Below, piece by piece: positions 25,222 through 33,695 of a stretch of DNA of 62,954 nucleotides. The stretch lies in assembly GCA_016234805.1 (NCBI GenBank), contig JACRNU010000018.1, positions 1-62,954 on the forward strand, given 5' to 3'. This DNA comes from Elusimicrobiota bacterium (GTDB lineage: Bacteria > Elusimicrobiota > Elusimicrobia > UBA1565 > UBA9628). The notes beneath the pieces were generated by a model. The model was not told the DNA's origin, searched no databases, and saw nothing but the letters and a program-made list of their open reading frames with translations. The translations under genes and the position numbers were made by a program. How positions within the stretch are numbered: the stretch's first letter is position 1; each line of letters begins with the position of its first letter.

Positions 25222-26000
25222 GAGCCCGGCTCGGACAGCACTTCCTCAAGGATCCCCTGGTGCGCGACCGCATCCTGGCCGCGGCCAGGATCACCCGCGG
25301 GGACTCGGTCGTCGAGATCGGTCCGGGACGCGGGTTCCTTACGCGCGACCTCGCGCGTCTGGGGTCCCTCACCGCAGTGGAGATGGACGAGAGGCTGGCC
25401 GAGTCCTTGCGCCTGGAGATGGAGGGGACGCCGGGCTTCCGGCTCATCGTCTCCGACTTCCTCAAGGTGGAGCCTTCCGGCTTGGGCGAGCCGCCGCTCA
25501 AATTCGTGGCCAACCTCCCCTACTCCGTGGCCGCCCCGATTTTGAGGAGGATCCTGTCGTGGGACTGCTGGAGCCTTGCTGTCCTCATGTTCCAAAAAGA
25601 AGTCGCGGAGCGCATCACGGCCCAGCCCGGGGGCCGCGACTACGGGGTGCTGACCCTCTCCGTGGCGATCAAGGCTTCGGCCGAGACCGTGACCCTGGCG
25701 CCGGCCTCCGCCTTCTCCCCCAAGCCCAAGGTGGAGTCCGCGGTGGTGCTTCTCAAGCGGCGGGCCGTCCCCCTCGTGCCGTCCGGCGGGGAGGAGGCGT
25801 TCTTCCGGGTCGCGCGCGCGGCCTTCAGCCAGCGCCGCAAGAAAGCGCTCAACCCGCTTTCAGGGGCTCTTCCCTTCGGCCGCGAGAGGATCGCAGGCGC
25901 GCTGGCCGAGTGCGGCATCCCGCAGACCGCCAGGGCCGAGGAGATCCCTCTCGAAGGGTTCCTGCGCCTGACCGCGGCGCTCTTCCTTGACGATGGATAG
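25218..26000 (+). CDS. rsmA: 16S rRNA dimethyladenosine transferase
   Basis: 260 residues starting at a GTG that overlaps the murC stop (GTGA). The start RARLGQHFLKD is the family signature. The SAM-binding site is VVEIGPGRGFLTRDLA, followed by the acidic VEMDERL, the catalytic ANLPYSVAAPIL and the FQKEVAERI region. The C-terminal part has PKPKVESAVV and FSQRRKKALNPL. The enzyme dimethylates two adjacent adenines in helix 45 of 16S rRNA during 30S assembly. The upstream frame in the same phase is a shadow of murC. Confidence 0.97.
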   Translation: MRARLGQHFLKDPLVRDRILAAARITRGDSVVEIGPGRGFLTRDLARLGSLTAVEMDERLAESLRLEMEGTPGFRLIVSDFLKVEPSGLGEPPLKFVANLPYSVAAPILRRILSWDCWSLAVLMFQKEVAERITAQPGGRDYGVLTLSVAIKASAETVTLAPASAFSPKPKVESAVVLLKRRAVPLVPSGGEEAFFRVARAAFSQRRKKALNPLSGALPFGRERIAGALAECGIPQTARAEEIPLEGFLRLTAALFLDDG

Positions 26001-26015
26001 CGGGGGTACTATACT
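25987..26015 (+). promoter_or_regulatory. Strong sigma-70-type promoter for the cyclase/TPR cluster
   Basis: TTGACG (25987-25992), exactly 17-nt spacer, TATACT (26010-26015). The ATG of the cyclase follows after 8 nt, so the message is predicted leaderless. The -35 lies inside the end of rsmA. Confidence 0.8.
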
Positions 26016-26023
26016 TAACAGAC

Positions 26024-27754
26024 ATGGGATATCTCATCAGGGCTGAGTACCCTGGCAAGCCCCCGACCACGAGGGAGCTGGCTGAAGACGCCCACCTTGT
26101 AATCGGCCGCGCCAACCAGGCATCCTTCAGGATCCCCGAGGACCTGGAGATGAGCCGCCTCCACGCGGAGATCCTCGTGGACAAGGGCCTGCTCGTGGTG
26201 CGGCGCAACCCGGAGTCCACCAACCCCGTGTTCCGCGACGGCCGGCCCGTGGACGAGTTCGCGGTCGCTCCGGGCGAGAGCTTCCGCATCGGCAAGACCA
26301 AGTTCACGTTCATCCTGGTCGGGGCCCCGGCCCACGCCGCGCCGGAAGCGGTCCCTCAGGACTTCGAGCGGTCCGAGCATCCCTCCCGGCCCCCGGTGGA
26401 CCATGTCGAGCTCCTGACCATGTCCGCCAAGGACCTCTACGCCATGGGCGACCCGGGCGGGAGGCTCAAGTACTCGGACCTCCTCGAGGTCCCGGAGATC
26501 CTGCGCAAGCGGGACCGCAAGGACTTCTACTCCCACATCGCGCGCCTTATCCGCGGGTCCACGGACGGCGCTTTCGCCTGCGTCGTGACCGAGGAGGGCA
26601 GCGTGCTCGGCTCGGACAGCGCGGTCGGAGCGGTCCCCTTTCAGCCGAGCCGGACCCTCATCCGCAAGGCCTGCGCCGAGGCGCCCCAGCCCACGGTCTA
26701 CTCATGGGCCAAGCCCGAGGGCGAGCTGGCCACCCGGCAGGCGGGACTCGACTGGGCCGTTTGCGCGGCGGCAAAGATCCCGCACGAGCCCTCCGTGGTG
26801 TTCTACGTGGCCGGGTCCCAGGCCTCGGCCGGGTCCGAGGCCCTCCAGCGCGAGCGCGCCCGCTTCGTGGGCTTGATCGCGGACATGGTGGGCCGGAGCA
26901 TGGCCATGGACCGCCTGGTCACCTGGGAGGGGCGGCTCGAGCGCTTCTTCGCCGGCCCCGTGGTCAACAAGATCCTCTCCTCCCCGGACCTGCGGGACCT
27001 GGCGCCCAAGCTCGCGAAGAGCACCGTGATGTTCTTCGACATCCGGGGCTTCTCCAAGCGCACGGAGGAGAAGACCGAGGACATCCTCCAGTACATCGGG
27101 GAACTGCAGCGGGCCATGACCGCCATGACCGCCATCATCCTCGAGGAGCAGGGCGTGGTGCTCCAGTACATGGGCGACGGCATCTTGGCCTGCTGGAACG
27201 TCCCGTTCGAGGACCTCACGCACGTGGACCTCGCCTCCCGCGCCAGCCTGCGCATGGCCGAAGCCTTCTCGCGCCAGACCGGCGGATGGCGCTGCGGCAT
27301 CGGCCTGCACTCCGGCGAGGTCGTGGCCGGCGCCATCGGGTCCGACCAGGTCTTCGCCTACGGCCTGCTCGGAGCCACGGTCAACCAGGCCTCACGCGTG
27401 GAAGGCATCACCAAGACGCTCGGGGTCGCCATCCTCGCGACCGAGGACGTGGCCTCCAAGATCTCCCCTTCCGTGGCCCTGCCCGTGCCCGTCGGGCGCT
27501 TCCGGCCCGCGGGCATGTCGGCCGCCATCGACCTCTTCGAGCTGACTCCCGCTCCAGGGGACTCCAGGCGCCGCGAGGCCTTCGCCTCGGGCTTGGCCGA
27601 GTTCAAGAAGGGGAACTGGGGCGAGGCTGTCATGGTCTTCAGCGCCCTTCCCGAGGACGACAAACCCGCCGCCTATCTGCGCGGCCTGGCCGAGAAGCAC
27701 TCCAAGAACCCTCCCAAGGATTGGGAAGGGGTCATCGAGCTCTCGCAAAAATAG
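26024..27754 (+). CDS. FHA-domain class III adenylate/guanylate cyclase
   Basis: 576 residues. FHA domain (about 20-95) with VIGRANQASFRIP and MSRLHAEIL, where the conserved Arg, Ser and His that bind phosphothreonine are present. A GAF-like region lies at about 155-300. A class III cyclase domain follows (about 330-500): metal-binding Asp339 (FFDIRGFS) and a second Asp at about 384 (QYMGDGILACW), GIGLHSGEVVAGAIG and LGATVNQASRVE with the transition-state Asn and Arg. The tail has a TPR-like helical pair. It should make cAMP or cGMP in the cytoplasm, controlled by binding of a phosphothreonine protein. The transmembrane kinase gene lies 3.5 kb downstream in the same cluster and the next gene starts 4 nt after this stop. 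Confidence 0.92.
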   Translation: MGYLIRAEYPGKPPTTRELAEDAHLVIGRANQASFRIPEDLEMSRLHAEILVDKGLLVVRRNPESTNPVFRDGRPVDEFAVAPGESFRIGKTKFTFILVGAPAHAAPEAVPQDFERSEHPSRPPVDHVELLTMSAKDLYAMGDPGGRLKYSDLLEVPEILRKRDRKDFYSHIARLIRGSTDGAFACVVTEEGSVLGSDSAVGAVPFQPSRTLIRKACAEAPQPTVYSWAKPEGELATRQAGLDWAVCAAAKIPHEPSVVFYVAGSQASAGSEALQRERARFVGLIADMVGRSMAMDRLVTWEGRLERFFAGPVVNKILSSPDLRDLAPKLAKSTVMFFDIRGFSKRTEEKTEDILQYIGELQRAMTAMTAIILEEQGVVLQYMGDGILACWNVPFEDLTHVDLASRASLRMAEAFSRQTGGWRCGIGLHSGEVVAGAIGSDQVFAYGLLGATVNQASRVEGITKTLGVAILATEDVASKISPSVALPVPVGRFRPAGMSAAIDLFELTPAPGDSRRREAFASGLAEFKKGNWGEAVMVFSALPEDDKPAAYLRGLAEKHSKNPPKDWEGVIELSQK

Positions 27755-27757
27755 TCC

Positions 27758-29419
27758 ATGAGGATGGGATTGCTGTTTCTGTCGTTGCTGACAATCCTGC
27801 CCGGCCAGGCTCTGGGGCAGGGCTGTACGCGGGAGAGGCTGGCCGCCGTAAAGGATTGCCGGGAATGCGTTTTCGTCTTGCCGAAGTACGATTGCTCGAG
27901 ATGCGAGCAACTACAGGAGGTCCTGGCCCGGAGTTGCCAGGCGGAACTCGAAGACGCGCGGAAAGCGGTGCGGGCCGCCGAGACCGAGTCGAAGGTCCTC
28001 GAGCACGAGGAAACGATCGAGCTTATCCTGGACGTGGCCGGAGCGGAGAAGTACGGCGCCGACGGTCAAATGAATAGGCCGCCCTGGCACGGCGTGGGGC
28101 AGGCGTTGGCGCCGGAGATAGCCAGTCAGGGCCCGGCGGTGCAGGCTGAGTTCAACAAGGCCCTGGAGGCGGCCAGGAACAATCCCAAGAACGAGGATGC
28201 CAAGAAGCCGACTGACGGCGTCACGCTGCTGGAGGGCAAGAAGAATCCTCCCATCACTCCCGTGGACCCGAAGACGACGGAGGTCGTCCTGCCCGACGGG
28301 AGTCCTGAAGGAGTGCCTGTGCGGGACATCGAGGACCGGTTGAAGGAGGGTCAATACGAGGATGTCGAGCAGGACCTCGACCGGGTCCTGCGGAACGATC
28401 CCGGGAACGTGAAGGCGCGGTCCCTGCGTTCGTCCGCAAGGCTCAAGCAGGGCGATCTGGAGGGGGCCCTATCGGATGCCGAGGCGGTCCTGGCCGAGGA
28501 TCCGGAGAACAAGGAGGCACGGCAGATCAAGGACTACGTCGAATTGACGGGCCGCGTCCAGGATACGAGCATGAAGCTCAAGGGCCCTGACTTCGGGTCC
28601 AAGGACATGGGCGCCCGGTTCGACGGCGGGGGTGGGGCCGGAGAGGCCGGGGCCGGCGGGGCTGCGAACCGTTCCGTCAGGAGCCCCGCGCAAGAAGGTG
28701 GAGGCGGGATCTCGGCCGTGGACGCGGCTGGGACCGGCTGGACGGCCGCCGGCCGCGGCGGCATGGAAACGGTGGCTTATGCGCCGGCTGCTCAGAGGAC
28801 CCTCCCCCTGTCCCAGGGATTGACTCCTTCGCAGGTCCTCGTCAACGAGACCGTGAGGATGCTCCGTTTCGGCGAAATGAGCGGCGCTCTGCTAAGCGCC
28901 ACGCGCGCCATCCAGGCGGACCGGGCCAACGCGCGCGCGTGGGGCGCCCGGGCCGCGGTGTCGAACCGGCTCAAGAACCACGACGCAGCCATCAGCGACG
29001 CCACCCAGGCGCTGAAGCTCGACCCCAGGAATGTTCCCGCCCTTCTGGAGCGGGGCTTCGCCCAGCTCAACATGTCCAACTACTCCGCCGCGCTCGAAGA
29101 CATCGGCCAGGCCCTCAAGATCGAGCCCATGAACGCTCTGGCTTATCTCTACCGGGGGATGGTGTTCGAGAAACTGGCGCGCCACACCGAGGCGCTCTCG
29201 GACTACGAGACGGCCGCGAAGCTCGACCCTTCATTGAGGAATTTCTGGGAGGAAGCCAAGGAGCGCATCTTGGGCAAGAAGCCGGGCAACGAGGCGGCCA
29301 AGGGCATGATTGCCAAGCGGATCGGATCCTGGGCCGTTCCCGTGGGCCTGGCCTTCCTGCTCATCGTCCTTGGGCTATGGAGGAGGAGAATGGGTTCGGG
29401 ACCGCGGCCGAGTACATGA
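27758..29419 (+). CDS. TPR receptor-like paralogue 1: signal peptide, TPRs, C-terminal span
   Basis: 553 residues. A signal peptide ends near residue 20, and the mature start is Cys-rich (GCTRERL, CRECVF, CSRCEQ). One or two TPR units lie at about 190-260. A Gly-rich linker with the shared SKDMGARFDGGGG signature is followed by an unstructured stretch. A three-unit TPR block sits at about 350-500. A membrane span lies near 522-540 (VPVGLAFLLIVLGL) and the protein ends in a short basic tail. The TPRs are therefore outside the cytoplasm. It is a clear paralogue of the next two gene products. It starts 4 nt after the cyclase stop and overlaps the next gene as ATGA, so it is in the cyclase operon. 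No enzyme domain seen; probably a sensor or binding subunit. Confidence 0.85.
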   Translation: MRMGLLFLSLLTILPGQALGQGCTRERLAAVKDCRECVFVLPKYDCSRCEQLQEVLARSCQAELEDARKAVRAAETESKVLEHEETIELILDVAGAEKYGADGQMNRPPWHGVGQALAPEIASQGPAVQAEFNKALEAARNNPKNEDAKKPTDGVTLLEGKKNPPITPVDPKTTEVVLPDGSPEGVPVRDIEDRLKEGQYEDVEQDLDRVLRNDPGNVKARSLRSSARLKQGDLEGALSDAEAVLAEDPENKEARQIKDYVELTGRVQDTSMKLKGPDFGSKDMGARFDGGGGAGEAGAGGAANRSVRSPAQEGGGGISAVDAAGTGWTAAGRGGMETVAYAPAAQRTLPLSQGLTPSQVLVNETVRMLRFGEMSGALLSATRAIQADRANARAWGARAAVSNRLKNHDAAISDATQALKLDPRNVPALLERGFAQLNMSNYSAALEDIGQALKIEPMNALAYLYRGMVFEKLARHTEALSDYETAAKLDPSLRNFWEEAKERILGKKPGNEAAKGMIAKRIGSWAVPVGLAFLLIVLGLWRRRMGSGPRPST

Positions 29420-31128
29420 AGGCGTTCTCGGGATTGCTGTTGGCGGCTCTCTGCCTTGGCGCGGGTGCGTCTTCGGCTCATGCCGGCTGCGACAAGGGCT
29501 CCTACGACACGGCTTACGGTTCTTGCAATGCCAGTCCTCCAGGTGAGGATTGCGATAAGCTCTACAGCGAGATTGTCTCCGCCTGCCAGGGGGAGGTCCA
29601 AAAGAAACAGGAGGCCGTTGAGAACGCCACCCCGGAAAAACAGGACCAGGCGGTCGAGGATCTTCGTAAGACCCAGCGGAAGATATACTATGACATGGGC
29701 GAGTACCTGGATATGGGTTACAAGACCACGGGTAAACATTTCTACAATTCGAAGGGAGAACGCTTCCTGGAATTCGCGCTCGAGAAATGGGATGGCGCGA
29801 ACGACACTATCGAGATGGTCGGGTTCGAGCCCACGCCCAATGGACGGGATACGCCTTCCCCGCCTCCTCCGGAGAGGGATATGGATCAGGGAGGTGACGA
29901 CCCCGGCAAGAAGCCGGGACGGGGAGGGATCGTTGACCCTGAGGCGGGAAAGCGGATCGAGGGGCTCCTCGGCCAGGGCAAGGCCGCCGAGGCCGAAGCA
30001 GCCATCGACGACCTGCTCAAGGACGACCCCGAGAACCCGGAACTGCTCGCCATGAGGTCCGTTGCCAGGCTCAACCAGGACAAGAAGTCCGGGGCCTTGG
30101 CGGACGCCATCGCCTCTCTGGAAGGAGACCCCAAGAACAAGACCGCCCAGGAGGTCAAGGACTTCATCGAGCTCACGGGCCGCGCCGCGGGCACGGACAT
30201 CAAGCTCAAGGGGCCGACTTGGGAGTCCAAGGACATGGGCTCCCGGTTCGACGGCGGAGGAGAGGACGAGGCGTCCGGGTCCGGCCGGCTCATGGGCGCC
30301 GGCGGCAGGAACCGGGGCCCGGGCCAGGCCGGAGGGGGCGGCTACGACGCGGTGGACGGAGGCGGCTCGGGCTGGTCCGCCACGGGCCGCGGCCCCGGAG
30401 CCGGGGCGTATGCTCCCGGGGCGCAGGGCACCCTGCCCCTGTCCCAGGGACTGACCGCCTCGCAGGTCATGGTCCTTACGGCGCACAAGAAGCTGCGTCT
30501 CGGGGACCTGAGCGGCGCTTTCCTCGAGGCCACCCGCGCCCTGCAGACGGACGGGAGGAATCCCGGGGCCTGGACCGCGCGCTCCGCGGTTTCCAACAAG
30601 CTCAAGAACCACGACGCGGCCATCGCGGATGCGACCGAGGCGCTCAAGATCGAGCCCAAGAACGTCCCGGCCCTGCTGGAGCGCGGCTACGCGCAGTACA
30701 ACATGGGCAACCTCACGGCCGCGCTCGAGGACATCGGCTCAGCCATCAAGATCGAGCCCATGAACGCCCTGGCCTACCTCTACCGGGGCATGATCTTCGA
30801 GAAGATGACCCGCTACACCGAGGCGCTCTCGGACTACGAGACCGCGGCGAAGCTCGACCCCACCTTGAGGCAGTTCTGGGAGGACGCCAAGGCTCGTCTC
30901 CTCGGCGGGGGAAAGGGCAAGGCGGGCCCAGGCGCAGGGAAGGCCAGGCGCCGGTTCTTCTGGACCATCCCCTCCGGGATCTCCCTGCTCATCCTCGTGT
31001 TCTTCGTCCGCAAGAGGCTCAAGGAACGGGCTCCGGTCGTGTCTGACCCCGAACCTGAGCCTTCGTCAGAGCCCGCATCCGAGACCTTGCCTGAACCCTC
31101 GCCCGACCCGGCCAAAGACGAACACTGA
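29416..31128 (+). CDS. TPR receptor-like paralogue 2 with acidic cytoplasmic tail
   Basis: 570 residues. A signal peptide ends near residue 23 (SSAHA), followed by a Cys-containing start (GCDKGSYDTAYGSC). The layout matches its upstream neighbour: N-terminal helices, a short TPR pair, the SKDMGSRFDGGG linker, a Gly-rich segment with GTLPLSQGLT, and a three-unit TPR block nearly identical to that of paralogue 1 (EPMNALAYLYRGM, RYTEALSDYETAAKLDP). A membrane span (about 514-532, IPSGISLLILVFF) is followed by a basic patch and a Pro/Glu/Ser-rich tail of about 35 residues. The tail has several Ser/Thr next to acidic residues and could be a kinase substrate, which is inference. ATGA overlap with paralogue 1. 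Confidence 0.85.
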   Translation: MKAFSGLLLAALCLGAGASSAHAGCDKGSYDTAYGSCNASPPGEDCDKLYSEIVSACQGEVQKKQEAVENATPEKQDQAVEDLRKTQRKIYYDMGEYLDMGYKTTGKHFYNSKGERFLEFALEKWDGANDTIEMVGFEPTPNGRDTPSPPPPERDMDQGGDDPGKKPGRGGIVDPEAGKRIEGLLGQGKAAEAEAAIDDLLKDDPENPELLAMRSVARLNQDKKSGALADAIASLEGDPKNKTAQEVKDFIELTGRAAGTDIKLKGPTWESKDMGSRFDGGGEDEASGSGRLMGAGGRNRGPGQAGGGGYDAVDGGGSGWSATGRGPGAGAYAPGAQGTLPLSQGLTASQVMVLTAHKKLRLGDLSGAFLEATRALQTDGRNPGAWTARSAVSNKLKNHDAAIADATEALKIEPKNVPALLERGYAQYNMGNLTAALEDIGSAIKIEPMNALAYLYRGMIFEKMTRYTEALSDYETAAKLDPTLRQFWEDAKARLLGGGKGKAGPGAGKARRRFFWTIPSGISLLILVFFVRKRLKERAPVVSDPEPEPSSEPASETLPEPSPDPAKDEH

Positions 31129-31147
31129 ACCATTTGACTGAACCATT

Positions 31148-31156
31148 TGATATCAT
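31148..31156 (+). promoter_or_regulatory. Extended -10 box before the transmembrane kinase gene
   Basis: TGATATCAT at 31148-31156, just after a direct repeat of TGAACCATTTGA. No good -35 at 17 nt. It would give a leader of about 55 nt before the ATG at 31219. Confidence 0.4.
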
Positions 31157-31218
31157 GGGGCCTTGGAGGTCCCGGCCCAAGGGTGGCGGCCGGTCGTGAC
31201 TCGGGAACAGGGAGAGCC

Positions 31219-33672
31219 ATGAATTTTCCTCAAGTCGTGAATCGGTCGTTGAACCTTGCTCCGTCCGCAGGCCTCCTGTTGGCGCTCATTGCCGCGCCCG
31301 CCTATCGGGCCTTTGCCATGGGCTGCACGAAGCAGACCTACACGAGCATGAAGGGCTGCGAGGCCAAGCCCGCGGGAAGCCATGTCGTGACCAACCCTGA
31401 CGGCACGCAGACCACGGTCCAGGACAATGATCTGAGCGAGTGCCGCGGTCTCGCGGCCGATGTGGCGGATGATTGCAGCGATGCCTACGATAAAGCGCTG
31501 GAGGTCCTCAAGACCGCGAAGACCGAAGCTGAGATCGCGGATACGGAGAAAAGGCTCTCGGAGATAACGGAGATCGTCAAGGACGTCAAGACAATCACGG
31601 GCGTCACCTCGGACCCGTCGCTCAAGGACCTGGCCGATCTCGACACCAGCGTCATCCCGGACGCCGTCAATGAGGCGAAACAGCGCCTCAAGGCCGTGGG
31701 GAACAAGGCGGGCGATGGGAAGACGGACGCGGTGACTGCGGCCGGTGCGGAGGTCGTTCCGCCGGTCGCGCAGGCCAGGGAACTCCTCAACCAGGGCAAC
31801 CATGAGGCGGGCATGGAGAAGCTCGACGGGCTCATCGGGCCCGGCACCCAGGACCCGGACCTCTTCTCCATGCGTTCGTGGGCTCTCGCGAAATCCGGAG
31901 ACGAGGAGGCGGCGCTTCGGGACGCTGTCATGGCGCTCGAACTCGACCCGGAGAACGAGCTCGCCGGACAGGTCAAGGCCTACCTTGAATCGAAGAGCAA
32001 GGTGGGGAATTCGAAGGTCGAGCTCAAGCCTCCGGATTTCTCCGGCCTGGCGTCCGGAGGGGGCGGCCCTGCCGCGGAATGGGCCAAGGCCGGGGAAGCT
32101 CCCTCCGGGGGCGAGTGGATGTGGGGCAAGGGAGGCGCGGGAGCCGGGCCGCAGGCGGCCTCAGGGGGCGCGGCTGCTGCCTCGCCGAGCCCGGCTCAGG
32201 CGATCCTGAAAAGCTCCATGGAGAAATTCCGCGTGGGAGACTTGAACGGCGCCTTGCTCGACGCCACCCGCGCCCTCCAGTCCGACAAGTCCGACATGCG
32301 CGCCAGGGCCATCAGGGCCGCTGTGTCGAACCGGCAGAAGAACCACGAGGGCGCGCTGTGGGAGGCCGGGGAGATGCTCAAGCTGCATCCCAACAACGTC
32401 CCGGCGCACATGGAGAAGGCCCTGGCCGAGTACGGCCTGCTCCAATACGACGCCGCGCTCACCGATGCCCGGACCGCGATCCGGCTCGATCCCGGGAATG
32501 CCTTGGCGCAGGTCTATCAGGGCATGATCCTCGAGAAGATGGGAAAAAAGGAGGAGGCGTTCCTTTCCTATGAGAAGGCCGCCGGGCTCGACCCTGCCAT
32601 GGGACGGTTCCTCGAGGATGCCCGCGGCCGAGCGGGCTCGGGCAAGACGGACAAGGGCCTGGACTGGAAGATGCTGGCGCGATGGGGAGGGCCCATCGGC
32701 GCGGCCCTGATCTTCCTCATCGGGGCCGCGTGGATGAAGACTTCGGGCCGGCCGGACAGCGTCCCGGCCGCGGCCGAGTCCGCAACGCTTCGGCAGGCCG
32801 GAGCCGCCACGGTGGCGGGGGCCACGGTCCTGCAGACGAGCGCGGCCACGGTGCCGCAGGCCGCTGGAGCCGCGGGTCCGGGGAGCCTGCTGGCCGGGAC
32901 CTACCGCCTGGGCCGTGAACTCGGCAAGGGCGGGATGGGCGTGGTGTACGAGGCGCTCGACGAGAAGCTGCAGCGGCCGGTGGCGCTCAAGCGCCTCAAG
33001 CGCGAGGCCTACGATTCACCCGAGCTCAAGGAGCGGTTTCTAAAGGAAGCGCGTATGGTGGCCAAGCTGAGGCACCCGAACCTGGCCGAGATATTCACCG
33101 TGGTGGGTGAGGAGGACCTGTACCTGGTGTTCGAACTCGTGCAGGGAGAGGCCCTGGACAAGACCCTTTCGAGGCGGGGCCGGCTTTCGCTCGACGAGGC
33201 CAAGAAGATCGTGGCCGAGGTTTGCGCGGCATTGGAGTACGCGCACAACGAGCACGTGATCCACCGGGACATGAAGCCCTCGAATGTGATGTTCGATAAG
33301 AACGGCATGGCCAAGGTGATGGATTTCGGGATCGCGCACGAGTCTCACGGGGGCAAGGACATGACGCAGACGGCCGCGTGGGGCACGCCTCCTTACATGG
33401 CGCCGGAGCAGGAAGGCGGCCGGGTGGGGCGGGAGTCGGACCTCTACGCCCTGGCGGTGATGGCGTACGAGATGGTCGCCGGAAGCCGGCCGTTCCCCGG
33501 GCCGTACTTCCTGGAGAAGAAGCTCAAGAAGCAGTACCCGCCTGCCACGGCGGTCAACGGGACCTTGCCCAAGTCGCTGGACGGGTTCTTTTCCAAGGCG
33601 CTCGAGCCCGAGCCGGAGAAGAGGTTCCGGACCGCGGCCGAGTTCGCGAGAGAGTTCCAGCGGCTGGCTTGA
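31219..33672 (+). CDS. Transmembrane Ser/Thr kinase with extracytoplasmic TPR domain (paralogue 3)
   Basis: 817 residues from an ATG with a good Shine-Dalgarno (GGGAGA). A signal peptide ends near residue 33, then come MGCTKQ and GCEAKP cysteines, a TPR pair, a Gly-rich linker and a three-unit TPR block (about 330-470) homologous to the two upstream genes. A membrane span lies near 488-506 (PIGAALIFLIGAAWM). An Ala/Thr-rich juxtamembrane linker leads to a complete Hanks kinase (about 555-817): Gly loop GKGGMGVVYEA, Lys591, HRDMKPSN with Asp684, DFGIA with Asp702, APEQ. The order is the reverse of PASTA kinases: the sensor is N-terminal and the kinase C-terminal. The linker threonines are possible autophosphorylation sites for the FHA cyclase to read. 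The next gene follows after 23 nt. Confidence 0.93.
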   Translation: MNFPQVVNRSLNLAPSAGLLLALIAAPAYRAFAMGCTKQTYTSMKGCEAKPAGSHVVTNPDGTQTTVQDNDLSECRGLAADVADDCSDAYDKALEVLKTAKTEAEIADTEKRLSEITEIVKDVKTITGVTSDPSLKDLADLDTSVIPDAVNEAKQRLKAVGNKAGDGKTDAVTAAGAEVVPPVAQARELLNQGNHEAGMEKLDGLIGPGTQDPDLFSMRSWALAKSGDEEAALRDAVMALELDPENELAGQVKAYLESKSKVGNSKVELKPPDFSGLASGGGGPAAEWAKAGEAPSGGEWMWGKGGAGAGPQAASGGAAAASPSPAQAILKSSMEKFRVGDLNGALLDATRALQSDKSDMRARAIRAAVSNRQKNHEGALWEAGEMLKLHPNNVPAHMEKALAEYGLLQYDAALTDARTAIRLDPGNALAQVYQGMILEKMGKKEEAFLSYEKAAGLDPAMGRFLEDARGRAGSGKTDKGLDWKMLARWGGPIGAALIFLIGAAWMKTSGRPDSVPAAAESATLRQAGAATVAGATVLQTSAATVPQAAGAAGPGSLLAGTYRLGRELGKGGMGVVYEALDEKLQRPVALKRLKREAYDSPELKERFLKEARMVAKLRHPNLAEIFTVVGEEDLYLVFELVQGEALDKTLSRRGRLSLDEAKKIVAEVCAALEYAHNEHVIHRDMKPSNVMFDKNGMAKVMDFGIAHESHGGKDMTQTAAWGTPPYMAPEQEGGRVGRESDLYALAVMAYEMVAGSRPFPGPYFLEKKLKKQYPPATAVNGTLPKSLDGFFSKALEPEPEKRFRTAAEFAREFQRLA

Positions 33673-33695
33673 GGCGGACACGCGGAGGCTGATCT

